Source of the DNA: Fragilariopsis cylindrus CCMP1102
Lineage: Eukaryota > Bacillariophyta > Bacillariophyceae > Bacillariales > Bacillariaceae
DNA length: 64,000 nt
Direction of reading: 5' to 3'
Assembly (NCBI GenBank): GCA_900095095.1
Contig: FMBT01000290.1
Coordinates: 1,054,001-1,118,000 of the forward strand
Below are positions 41,134-51,800 of the stretch, one piece after another. The position numbers and the translations under genes were made by a program. Under the pieces are notes generated by a model, which saw only the letters and a program-made list of their open reading frames with translations, had not been told where the DNA came from and ran no database searches. Every line of letters begins with the position of its first letter. Positions within the stretch are counted from its first letter, which is position 1.

Positions 41134-43378
41134 GATGGGGATAAGGAGGATGGTACTATTTCTATCGTTTTGGACATGAACTTTTGTACAACAAACTAAA
41201 GAGACAAAGAACGTTACTCAAGAGCTAGTAGACCTTACTTTGTTGACTGAATAAATAGTATTATTAATCGATGATCCTGTAATAATGCGGCGAACAAAAA
41301 AGAATGTGGCGAACAAAAAAGGATAGATTATGTAATAGTAAATACCGGTATCTGTGTATTAACATCGGCAAAGCGTTGATTTTCTTTCAACGGAAGACTA
41401 ACGCGCATGTAATTTTGATTAAAAACCGCGAGAATTTTCTTTTCGTGCACTTATTTTGTGAGTGTATCAGTTTCAACGTAACGAAGAAGAAGAATCTTCA
41501 TCTCGTCGTCCTATTTGAATTAATCGATAAAACAATTAAATGAGGTATATCTCTAACTAAGCTGGGTTGAAGTTTTGTAACAGGAAGGAAACGTATCAGA
41601 AGACTTAATCACGGACAGAAGCAATATTCCGGCGACTTGAATGTTTTTATCAGAGAACCCACCAAGCACAGTCAATATGAGTGTTTTACAACCTGGATCT
41701 GCTCCTTATCTCTTGGATGGAATGTATCAGTCTGTGCTGGGTGAAATGAGTTACCCTAGTAGCGTTCTCTTAATTCTATTATTTTCTTATTCACAGTGTC
41801 ATCATGCTGATTTATATGACTGGTCCACTTGTGTCTTTTTATTGTGTAGCCACAAAGACTGGGTCTTGTAATTTGCTAGCACATGGGGATGGTCAACACA
41901 ACATATGCTATTTTATTGTTGTTGGTGTGCATCATTTGAGAGAAGTGATTCACTGTCATCCCATCAACATATCTTCTTCTTCTTCCTTGAACGAGCTACT
42001 ATATCAGCATAATATACAACATTTTATCTGTGCAGCACAGTCATGGACTACATGCATTCTTTGTCCGAAGAATACTGGCTAGCTGGCTGGCTGAGAATTT
42101 AGTACAATGGCAGTACCCCTAGATTTTCCTATTATAAAGACACCTATATTTAATGGAGCTATGGAAAAATAGCTCAATTGTACTATATTATATCTCTAAT
42201 TAGCTGGTACTAGCTGGCACTAAGGAGGATGGTATGATAATAATGATATGGATATTTTATTTAACTTCTCCAGGCAAGTAATTGATTGGTCTATTTAAGT
42301 CTAGTTCTCTTTATTGCTAAAAGGATTGCAAGGTTGTCTAATATTGGACATCCCTGTGTTCTTCATCTCTTCCCATTTGTTCTCACTTTTCTATGATTGT
42401 CTAATATTCAACATCCATAAAACTTCTTCTCTTTTCTTTCAATTTTCTAGGGGGATGGTATAATAGATAGATGTGTCTCATTTATTGCATGTAGTACAGT
42501 TGGAGGTATGACTAACAGACACAGGACTCACCACAGACACATTTGAGTCACTACTTACATTAGCCAACAGCATAATTCTGCAGCGTAGCATGCTTTGAGT
42601 CTAACCAAAGGGTGTAATTTCTACAGGAAAAGGATGACAATATAATATGTAACAGAAAATAACACACACCTCCAACTGTTAGATATATATATATATAATT
42701 AATCAACCAGATCTCTTTTACTTTTAGAGAATGTTGAAATTATAGTATTATTAGTATGAATAGAAATCTAAATTTATACTATAAACTTGTTGTTTTGTTT
42801 GTTTTGGCTGGGTGGGTGCACATGATGGTGATGCAGTAGGATGTTCTGTGTTGCTGTAGAAATTTATGTCCAACAGAAGCCAAAGGAATGATAATAGTAC
42901 TGGTAGTATTGTCTATCTGTCTTATTGGGTATGCTATGATAGTTACTGTACTGGGATAGAAAGGGTGCAGAGAGCAGCAGGTCTAAGTAACATAGCAGCA
43001 CAGATTGATTCAACTGGGTAATATCACCTTATCCCCAAACCCCCTAATCATTGAAACCTTACGGGGAGTCGAGTCATAAATAAGTAGTATCAATGTACAG
43101 TGTATTGATCTTGTTACTATAATGTCTGAGGTCATTTGAAGGGCTATTATATTTTCATTCTTGCCAGTTACAGTGCTATTATATTTTCAATCTTGCTGCC
43201 CTTCGCTTCCGCCTTCGTTCACAACAAAAATCTCGAATTCTTTTCCGAAAGATATAAAGTTCAGTAATTATACATAGTACTTGTATAATGGATAGAGATT
43301 AGATCGAATCGAACCCATACTTCAATATAATAACAAACCAACAGACCCAACAACCGAACGAACAAACAAACAAACAAG
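41134..43378. other. Gene-poor region (2.2 kb)
   Basis: No credible gene. Open frames at 41641-42082 are short and unrecognised; a degenerate element is possible. CTGGCTAGCTGGC words at about 42078 and a (TA)n run at about 42685 are the only obvious repeats. Confidence 0.4.
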
Positions 43379-44359
43379 ATGTTGACCATGTTCTTTATCC
43401 AACGTTTGCAATTTATGGTAGCAGTAGCAGCTATCAGTATCTGCTTGTCTTCTTTGTCATCATCATCATCATCATCAGCACAATCGCCATCATCTCCGTC
43501 GTCGTTTTTTGTTTCTTCGTTACAGGAACAACAGATAAAGACATGTGACGATTTATCTATTGGATCCTATTTTTTTATTAATATAAATGCATGGCCAACT
43601 GTCATTGATGTTGGATATGGAACAAAAGCAAATAATACACATCATGGTGAAATTATATTATTTGGTTTTGAAGATATACCAGGTGGAATAGATTTATTTC
43701 TAACTGATAAACCATGGTCAACATTGACAAATAAATTTATTAATGAAGATGTAGTAGGAGAAGGAATATTAAAATTAACAACACCATTACCAGTAGGTAT
43801 TCCTGCTGGAATACCGTTCGGTATAGGAAATGGTTTAGATAATGATTGGAATTGGATTGATTATAAAGTAAATGGTATGAATAATATGAATACGACAAAT
43901 ACAACAAATACTACTAGTACTACTAATAATAGTTACTATTTTGATTTAGGATACGATGGTGATCAAATATTCTTATATTGTATTGATTCAAATGGGAATG
44001 ATCGTCCACTAACTGGTATTTCTTATAATGGTCCATTCATTAGTACTACTACTAGTAACTTCATTGAATTTGGAACCAATACAAGTTCTGCACCAGATTA
44101 TTTATTAAATAATACAATTAATAATAATAATACTGGTACATTAGTAATGCCTAGTAGTACAACTTATTTGAACTGGCAATATATTGGTCCAATGACAGGG
44201 TTAAATTTTCATGAATTACGAGCAGCAATTCAAGATACAACTAATAATTGGATTGGAACAAATCCTGATGGAACAACATCATCATCAGTATCAACAACAA
44301 CAACAATGTCAGTTTTGATAATGACAATGATGACGGTAATGATGACGATCATGATATAA
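43379..44359 (+). CDS. Secreted, probably GPI-anchored surface protein
   Basis: A 326-residue protein with a strong signal peptide (about residues 1-30, then Ser-rich). The ectodomain runs from about residue 55: GEIILFGFEDIPGGIDLFLT, then EGILKLTTPLPVGIPAGIPF, YYFDLGYDGDQIFLYCID and LTGISYNGPF. This order (extended strand, FTDKxW-like turn, xGDQIFxY) resembles a beta-rich extracellular domain found in bacterial secreted proteins and some algae, but I cannot name it with certainty. Asn/Thr runs interrupt it. The C-terminus is a Ser/Thr spacer and a hydrophobic end, as in GPI signals. It converges on the AP2 gene. Confidence 0.7.
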   Translation: MLTMFFIQRLQFMVAVAAISICLSSLSSSSSSSAQSPSSPSSFFVSSLQEQQIKTCDDLSIGSYFFININAWPTVIDVGYGTKANNTHHGEIILFGFEDIPGGIDLFLTDKPWSTLTNKFINEDVVGEGILKLTTPLPVGIPAGIPFGIGNGLDNDWNWIDYKVNGMNNMNTTNTTNTTSTTNNSYYFDLGYDGDQIFLYCIDSNGNDRPLTGISYNGPFISTTTSNFIEFGTNTSSAPDYLLNNTINNNNTGTLVMPSSTTYLNWQYIGPMTGLNFHELRAAIQDTTNNWIGTNPDGTTSSSVSTTTTMSVLIMTMMTVMMTIMI

Positions 44360-44461
44360 GAGCCATACATGTATTTCAACTGAAAGTTATATATTAATCG
44401 GTGTCGTAAGAGATGTTCGTATGCATTATATTCATTTATAGTATCTGTACTTTATATTCAT

Positions 44462-44548
44462 TCATTTTCTAATTAGACCCGCTTCTACCAAGCGTCGGAT
44501 GATATCCTCTTTATTTCCACCCTGTAATAGATTACGTCGACGCGTCAT
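44462..44548 (-). other. Alternative-frame basic/SAP-like tail overlapping the AP2 stop
   Basis: In the frame one base on from the AP2 frame, ATG 44548 to TGA 44462 encodes 28 residues: a basic MTRRRN start and LLQGGNKEDIIRRLVEAGLI. The second part resembles the second helix of a SAP DNA-binding motif (GxKxELIxRL). A single-base shift before the AP2 stop would append it, so it may be the original C-terminus. Confidence 0.4.
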
Positions 44549-46352
44549 CCTTTTCTTCCCCTTTATTGCTATTATTATCGTTACTATCAATTTCCATTAA
44601 CGCGTCGTGATAATCTTCTACATCACTCGCATCCCCATCATCATCCGCATTGGCACCCGGATCATTGTCGACCCACGAAGAAGGATGACTGTTGTTACCA
44701 GATGGATCAGTAATCAAGGTGGCCATCGTCGCTATTGATTCGCCATACAAAGTTTGTGTTTGTGTTTGTGTTTTTGTCTGTGTTTGTGGTGGTAGGATCA
44801 TCCCGTATAAAGATAGATGTGATGCCGTTGTCGGATCAACACCATTTTTGATCATGTCCAATATTCGACGTTCATATGGTGATTGTCCAACAACCTCACG
44901 TGCAATTTCTCTACATATAAGTGTTCTTTTACTAGATTGCCCATCAGGACCATCAGTGTCAATGCCATCCTCTAGTAATGTTGTACTACTAATTGATGCA
45001 CGATGTTTATCACAGTCACAATCTTTATCATAATCACAATCTTTATCATCATCAATAGTACTTTTTCGTTTCTTATGATTCACGACGGCATTTCCACCAC
45101 TACTTAAATTACTAGATGAACCGGATGTTGTTGTTGTTGTTGGTGATGATCCATTTTCTTTATAATTCGTTTTTGCTATGTTGTGATTATTATTACTATT
45201 ATTATTTAGTATCATCGTCAATGTTGGGTTGAATGATCGCATTTCCCTTGACCTGTTGTTGTTGTTGTTGTTGTTGTTGTTAGAAGACGACGACGATGAC
45301 GGCAACAATTGTTGTTGTAGAGCTTCGACTTTCCTTTTCGCTACTTTAAACGCCAAAGCGGCATCACGTTCATCTTTGAATGTACCGATATTTCTCTTCT
45401 TGCCTTTAAATCTCAACATTGCCTCAAAAGTTCCTGACGGTGTTTTGCGGTATCCCTTTGGTTGTCTTCGGCCTAGAACACCTTCGTTGTTGTCATCATC
45501 ATCAGCATAATCATCGCTATTGTCATCAATACAATTATCGACGGTGTTTTCATTTTCAATGATAGCTTTAACTTCGGAACGGATCAATTTCCATTCCTTA
45601 TCACTACGTTGTAATATTGGTGGAACTTGGACCCTCCTCTTCGCTATTTCATACGCCAAAGCGGCATCACGTGCATATTTGAATGTACCGATATTTCTAC
45701 TCTTGCCTTTAAATTTTATCTGCGCCTCATAATTTCCTGAACGATTTTTGATGTATCCCTTCGGTTGTGTTTTTCGGCCTTGGACGTTATCATCATTGTC
45801 ATCATCATCATCATCATCATCATCGCCATCGTCGTCATCATTACTGTCATCATTATAATTATTATTACCACTGTTTCTCTTGTTCCTGTTCTTACTGGCT
45901 CTGCTGACAGAAGCCCTAATTTCTGAGCGGATCGATATCCATTCCTTATCGATTTTTACATTTTCGTTTCTGTTAATACTATTACTACTATTACTAGCAG
46001 CCTTAATTTTTTGCTGCTGCTGCTGCTGCTGCTGCTGAGGCGCCGATGGTAGATTGTTGTTACCAGACGGATTAGTAATCGGGGTAATGGCCATCGTCGT
46101 TACTGTAGTAATGACGGGAGTTGTTATTTCGCTATACAAAGTTTGTGTCTGTGGTTGTGGTTGTGTTGGTAGGATCATCCCGTATAAAGATAGATATGGG
46201 TGTTCTTCTTCTTCTTCTTCCCCATTATTATTGCTATTGCTATTGTTATTGCTATTGTTATTGTTATTGTTGTCATCGTTATTGTTATTGTTACTATTAT
46301 TAGTGAAGGATCTCCTCACCGCTTGGAACAGATTCTTAGCAGCAGACATCAT
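44532..46352 (-). CDS. Double AP2-domain transcription factor
   Basis: The open frame extends to 46514, but the upstream part lies in the LTR and has no homology; the first ATG outside it (46352, MMSAAKNLF) is chosen, giving 606 residues. Two AP2 domains occupy about residues 187-237 and 291-338. Each has the KGYxKNxSGxxEAxIxFKGKxRNIGTF and DAALAxxxAKRxV pattern of AP2/ERF DNA-binding folds. HPYLSLYGM lies at H51, and a second copy (SHLSLYGM) lies near the C-terminus (44799-44824). Asn, Asp and Gln runs fill the rest. Stramenopile AP2 proteins are putative transcription regulators. The copia 5' LTR begins 137 bp upstream of the start codon and could alter expression. A 28-codon alternative-frame tail overlaps the stop. 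Confidence 0.87.
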   Translation of the reverse strand: MMSAAKNLFQAVRRSFTNNSNNNNNDDNNNNNNSNNNSNSNNNGEEEEEEHPYLSLYGMILPTQPQPQTQTLYSEITTPVITTVTTMAITPITNPSGNNNLPSAPQQQQQQQQQKIKAASNSSNSINRNENVKIDKEWISIRSEIRASVSRASKNRNKRNSGNNNYNDDSNDDDDGDDDDDDDDDNDDNVQGRKTQPKGYIKNRSGNYEAQIKFKGKSRNIGTFKYARDAALAYEIAKRRVQVPPILQRSDKEWKLIRSEVKAIIENENTVDNCIDDNSDDYADDDDNNEGVLGRRQPKGYRKTPSGTFEAMLRFKGKKRNIGTFKDERDAALAFKVAKRKVEALQQQLLPSSSSSSNNNNNNNNNRSREMRSFNPTLTMILNNNSNNNHNIAKTNYKENGSSPTTTTTSGSSSNLSSGGNAVVNHKKRKSTIDDDKDCDYDKDCDCDKHRASISSTTLLEDGIDTDGPDGQSSKRTLICREIAREVVGQSPYERRILDMIKNGVDPTTASHLSLYGMILPPQTQTKTQTQTQTLYGESIATMATLITDPSGNNSHPSSWVDNDPGANADDDGDASDVEDYHDALMEIDSNDNNSNKGEEKDDAST

Positions 46353-46489
46353 GATGACGAAGGATGTGTATTGTGTATTTTTATAACTGTTGTGGACAGA
46401 AATGATTGATACTTGTAGAGTAGAGTAGATTGAGTGTTGTTTTACTTTTAAAAAGATATTATAACAATGAATAATGGATTGATTGATTC

Positions 46490-46890
46490 TGTTGGGGATC
46501 CACCTTGCGCACACATGTTATGACGTCACATGACGTCATGGATCCGTTACTCAAGCGAGCGTGAGCGAGCGTAAGCGAGGTGTGGCGAAGCAATATGAAC
46601 ATATAGTATATATACCTATCTGTATATCTATATAATGAATAAGTGATACTGATATGGAGTTGGCGAGTTAGTGAAGCGAGTGAGCTCACTATTTGAATAT
46701 CGGTATGTAAGATTGACAATAGGATTGAGTAGTAGTAGTAGATAAGTGAAGTGAGTGTGTGTGGAGACTTGGAGGATAAGGACCACACAGTCTCACTCTT
46801 TTTAATTTGTTTAGGTTAGCAATACATATTCATAAACCTTTCAGTACACTCAGTTAGTTTATTACTACACGTTTAGTTTGAAGAACAACA
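46490..46890 (+). repeat. 5' LTR of the copia element
   Basis: 401 bp, TGTTGGGG...AACAACA. Contains twin TGACGTCA sites and a GCGAGCGTGAGCGAGCG run. A short antisense open frame in it recurs in the 3' LTR and is not a gene. Confidence 0.96.
46521..46538. promoter_or_regulatory. Twin CRE sites in the 5' LTR
   Basis: Two perfect palindromic TGACGTCA sites separated by CA (46521-46528 and 46531-46538). This is the consensus for bZIP/CREB/aureochrome-type factors. They lie 169 bp upstream of the AP2 start codon. Function is inferred from the motif. Confidence 0.7.
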
Positions 46891-47198
46891 CAAATTAAAA
46901 AGAGGCAAAGAGAGATAGATAAGTGGTCGGTCCATATACACACAGTTGATAACAGAGAGAGTCTTCGCCGGAAGAACGGAGTTCAACAAGGAAGGGTTAT
47001 CGAGGAGGTAACCGACGATATGGCAAATCAAAAGGAAATAATAATAAAGAACCGATCGTTAACAAGACGCAGTTTAAAGGAGCAATCACTGATTTAGAAG
47101 AGTATTATTTTGATACAGGTCCTACACAAGCACATGATTTCAAGAAAACGCACAAGAAGATAGCAACGTACACAGGTACAAAGTATTCAGCAGAAGTC

Positions 47199-48800
47199 AT
47201 GAAGTCGTTGGATGACCTAGTACTCCATGATTGGACAAAAGATATGCCAAAGAAACCAAAGAAAGCAGATTTCGATACGGTGATTGAAGCAACTGTAGAT
47301 ACAGCTGCAAGCATTGTGAAAGCAACATCAATACCAGGCGAAAACATGGATAGATATGTCCATAAGATGAAGACACATTGTAAAAGAGAAGATAAGTACG
47401 AAGTAGATATGACACTCTGTTATACAGTAGTACATGGTCAGTGTACGGATGATATGTTACATGAGCTCAAGTGCCAAGCAACGTACGAAAAGATTAGGAA
47501 TGATTTCGATCCAATCGGTTTGTTGAAGATGTTACAAAGAATATCATACAATTACCAAGCACAAGACTTTCCGTTGATGGCAATTGCAAAGGCACAAGAG
47601 GCGATATTTAATGAGAAACAATCACAATCAGAAAGTAATATTGATTACTTACAGACATTCAAAAATAAGGCGATTGTATTGGAAGCAGTCGGTGGAAGTA
47701 TAGTGAATGAAGGAGTGAGACGTTACATGGCACAGGCATTGTTTGATAAGGAGTATAAAGATTGTGATCTCGCTGAGAAGGCCGAAAGTAATAAGAAGGG
47801 TAGAGAAGCAATGTTAGCAACAGTATTCATGATGAAAGCTGATAAGGGGAGATATTCTAAGTTGCTAACAGATCTACACGATGATCATCTGAAAGGATAT
47901 ACGCCCTACCCTCTCAACTTAGCTGATGCACAGAAGTTGTTATTGAATTATTCAAGCAACAACAATAAATCAAAGAATAAGAAGAATGATGATAATGATT
48001 CATCGGATTTAGCGTTCGCACAGGATGGAAGCTCAAATGATTATAAGTTTACAGGAAAGTGTTTTATCTGTTACAAAGAAGGACACAGAGCGTATCAATG
48101 TCCAGAGAAGCAAAACAAGAATAATAATAACAATAATAAGACAGAAGAAAATAAAACTGAAGTAGCTGCAGCAACAACTGATAAAGTAGTAACAGCAGAC
48201 CTCAATCACACCGAAGGTGTAACGTATACGGTATATGCGGATGACTTTGAATTGTCATTTTGTACACGAGGTGATAAGATGAATGCAGGAGTGTTCGATG
48301 AGAACCAAGCATGTAATCAGGTATTAAGTCAGATGCTAAGCAGTGAAATCAGCCCATGGTGGGTATTATTAGATAATTGTTCAACAGTGAACATCTTCTC
48401 AAACAGAAGACTATTGACAAATATTAGACAGATCGACATGTATGTTGATGTAAAGTGTAATGCAGGAAGCAGAACCACAAACTGGGTTGGTGACTTTCCA
48501 GGACTACCGGAACCAGTTTGGTTGGATGAGGATGGCAGATGTAATATACTGTCAATGAAACGAGTAAAGAAATACTATAAGATAGTATATGATAGTGATG
48601 ACGGACGTGGATTCATTGTTACACATCGAGAGAAGGGTACAAGTAGAGCATTCTTTGAATCAAAGAAAGGATTACACTATAGTGATTTTGAAACACATAG
48701 AAAGAGTGCACATATATTTGCAACAACTACAGTTGCGAAACAAAAGCAACAGTTTACGAAGAGAGACGTAAGACGAGCAGAAGTAGCTAGGAGATTATAG
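47199..48800 (+). CDS. Retrotransposon Gag-protease
   Basis: 533 residues from the first in-frame ATG, but the frame is open from 46953 and the extra upstream codons read like Gag (basic, Gly/Arg-rich, then GAITDLEEYYFDTG). The ATG at 47020 is in a different frame that ends at 47097. A CCHC zinc knuckle (C-x2-C-x4-H-x4-C, 48060-48101) and an aspartic protease motif LLDNCSTVNIF (D392) are clear. Gag packages element RNA and the protease matures the products. It ends with TAG 48798, in frame with the downstream pol frame. Confidence 0.9.
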   Translation: MKSLDDLVLHDWTKDMPKKPKKADFDTVIEATVDTAASIVKATSIPGENMDRYVHKMKTHCKREDKYEVDMTLCYTVVHGQCTDDMLHELKCQATYEKIRNDFDPIGLLKMLQRISYNYQAQDFPLMAIAKAQEAIFNEKQSQSESNIDYLQTFKNKAIVLEAVGGSIVNEGVRRYMAQALFDKEYKDCDLAEKAESNKKGREAMLATVFMMKADKGRYSKLLTDLHDDHLKGYTPYPLNLADAQKLLLNYSSNNNKSKNKKNDDNDSSDLAFAQDGSSNDYKFTGKCFICYKEGHRAYQCPEKQNKNNNNNNKTEENKTEVAAATTDKVVTADLNHTEGVTYTVYADDFELSFCTRGDKMNAGVFDENQACNQVLSQMLSSEISPWWVLLDNCSTVNIFSNRRLLTNIRQIDMYVDVKCNAGSRTTNWVGDFPGLPEPVWLDEDGRCNILSMKRVKKYYKIVYDSDDGRGFIVTHREKGTSRAFFESKKGLHYSDFETHRKSAHIFATTTVAKQKQQFTKRDVRRAEVARRL

Positions 48801-48815
48801 AATAGTACAGGTCCT

Positions 48816-51800
48816 ATGTCATTAGTTGATTATGTCTCAGCAGTGAGTACAGGGCAAATTCGTAATTGTCCAGTCACCCCAACGGATATTAAAGTTGCAG
48901 AAATAATATATGGTCCTAACGTTATGTGCCTAAAAGGAAAGACAACAAGAAAAACAACAAAGCAAGTTCGGATGGAGCCGATTAAGTTACCTATTACGAT
49001 TTCAGAAAAGTATAGGGATGTAACACTTGCAGTCGACATCATGTTTGTAAGAGGGTATAGATTCCTTATATCAGTATCTGAACATATTGTATTTGGAACA
49101 GTAGGTTATTTACCAGATGCTAAGATAGTAACGTTAGAAAAGTCGTTTGAACGGGTGTGTAATCTATATAAAACAAGAGGTTTTCGAGTAACAATTGCAA
49201 TGATGGATGGTCAATTTGAACCATTACAGGGACGGATGCCCAAAGGAGTTCAGCTGCAAGTGATTTCAGCTGACGTTCATGTTGGTTTGATTGAGAGGTA
49301 TATTAGAACAACAAAAGAGAGAACAAGATGTACAATATGTGTACTACCATACAAGTATTATCCGTTCGTAATGGTGCAAGAGATAGTTGCAGGGGCAGTT
49401 TTCTGGTTGAATGTATTTCCACCAGCAAGTGGTGTATCGAAAACGTTTGGTCCAAGAGCAATAATATTAGGATCACAGATAGATTATAAAAGACATTGTC
49501 AAATGGAATGCGGACAATATGTTGAGACGCATGAGCCTACAAACAACAGTATGAATGAGAGAACTTGCCCAGCAATATTCCTTCGACCGAATGGTAATGA
49601 TCAAGGAGGTGCATACTTCATGAGCTTAAGAACAGGACAAAGGTTAAATAGACAAGAATGGACCGTACTACCGATGCCCGATACAGTAGTATCGACAGTA
49701 CACAGCCTAGCTAAGACAACGATTATTGGACTTCCATTTCGGAACAGAAGAAGAGAATTGATTGAGAGCACTGATGCTGATGATGATCATGTCAGTGCAG
49801 GAGTGATTGGAATAGATGACAACGATACAGTCGACAGTGATACTGACGAAGACTCCGATGATGATGATGATGATGATAGTAGCATGCAAAGCTTACAAGA
49901 GCGCACATACGGATATGATAGCGACAGTAGTGATGATGAGAGTGATGATGAAGAAGAAGAGGAAGATGAAGAAGATAATGAGATTGAAGATGATGCACAA
50001 AGTGCAGGAGTGTCGGACGATGATAGCGCAGGAGTGGAAGTTGAAACAGTTAATGAGGAAGAGGAAACAGAAGTACCTCGTACTAAGCAAACACAAGGTG
50101 TACCAACTAACAATACTAGAACTCGCAGCACAAGAACCGTCCGTCAACGACATCTAAAGCGTGATTTTGTGTACAATCAAAGTGATTTTGTATACACGAA
50201 CTACAGCTCATCATTAACTCACAGTCAAAGCCATATCACAAGAACACTTGAACATGTACATGCAATGCACTCTCTTGTCAACTATGGGGAGGTAATGTCA
50301 CCAGGTATTAAGAACGTGGTAATGGGATTAGCAATGGCGCAACAGTACCATGTGAATAAAGGATTAAAAGTATTTGGTGATAAAGGAAGAGAAGCTGTAA
50401 TGAAAGAGATGAAACAGCTTGACGATTTAGAAGTGATTCAGCCACGGAATTGGAGTGAGCTGACAGCAGAGCAGAGGAGAACTGCACTACCATACTTGAT
50501 GTTCTTGACGGAGAAAAGAGATGAATCAATTAAAGCACGAGGTTGTGCTGATGGCAGTAAGCAAGAGATGGATAAAGAAAATATATCATCACCGGTAATA
50601 TCTACAGATGCGTTATTTATAACACTTGTCATTGATGCAATGGAAGGAAGAGACGTTGCGACAGTAGATATTCCAGGAGCATTCTTACAAACAGATGCGA
50701 AACCAGGGACGTATATGAAAATAACTGGTCCGATGGTTGATATATTGTGTCAGATAAACCCAAAATTATATGAGAAGTATGTTACTAATGAGAAAGGAAA
50801 ACGTGTATTATACACAGAAGCATCAAAAGCAATCTACGGAATGGTTGATAGTGCATTCTTATTTTGGTTATATCTGTCAAGTCATTTAGCAGAACAGGGT
50901 TTTGTAATGAACCCGTACGACGTGTGCTGCATGAATAAAGAAATTAATGGAAAACAATGTACAATAGTATGGCATGTTGATGATCTGAAGATATCACATA
51001 TGGACTATGATGTTGTTACATCAGTGATAGAAGTAATAGAGAAAGAATTTGGTAAGCATAAGCCACTTACGGTACAACGAGGGTTGTTGCATGATTATCT
51101 GGGAATGACAATTGATTTATCAATGAAGCCACGAGTGATGATTACAATGATTGATATGATTGAAAAGATGTTGGAGGACATCCCGGATGATATGGATGGA
51201 GAGAAGAAATCTCCGGCGCAAGTACATCTGTTCAAAGTAAATGAGGATGGGGTACGATTGGAAGAAGACAAGAGAGTTATTGTACATCGAAATACAGCAA
51301 AGTTACTGTTCATATCACAGAGGGCTAGACCGGACGTGCAAACAGCTACATCTTTCCTTTGTACAAGAGTTAAAGAAGCGGATACAGATGACTACAGGAA
51401 GTTGACGAGAGTGATGCAGTATTTGAGAGCTACAAAGTATTTACCATTGATATTGGGAGCAGATGACTCTGGAAACATATATTGGTATAAAGATGGAGCA
51501 CACGCAGTACATAGAGATATGAGAGGTCATACCGGACTGATGATGACGTTCGGGCAAGGAGCTGTTTATGCAAGATCATTGAAGCAAAAGTTGAATACTA
51601 GAAGTTCTACTGAAACAGAGCTGGTATCGTTTGATGATGGTATGCCACAGAACCTGTGGGCATTATATTTCACAAAGCATCAAGGAAGATTTTTAAAAGA
51701 TAATATTGCATATCAAGACAATACAAGCACTATGCGTATGGAGGAAAATGGAAAAATGTCGACAGGGAAGATGACTAAGCATATTAACATTCGATATTTC

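Noticed and set aside
41641-42082. Two short frames in the 41-43 kb gap
   Set aside because: No domain, low confidence; perhaps a degenerate element but nothing supports a call.
46353-46514. Extended N-terminus of the AP2 frame into the LTR
   Set aside because: The extra 54 residues come from inserted DNA and the 5' leader; the MM at 46352 is the better start.
46459-46788. Antisense frame repeated at 52071-52391
   Set aside because: It is the complement of the LTR; identical because the LTRs are.
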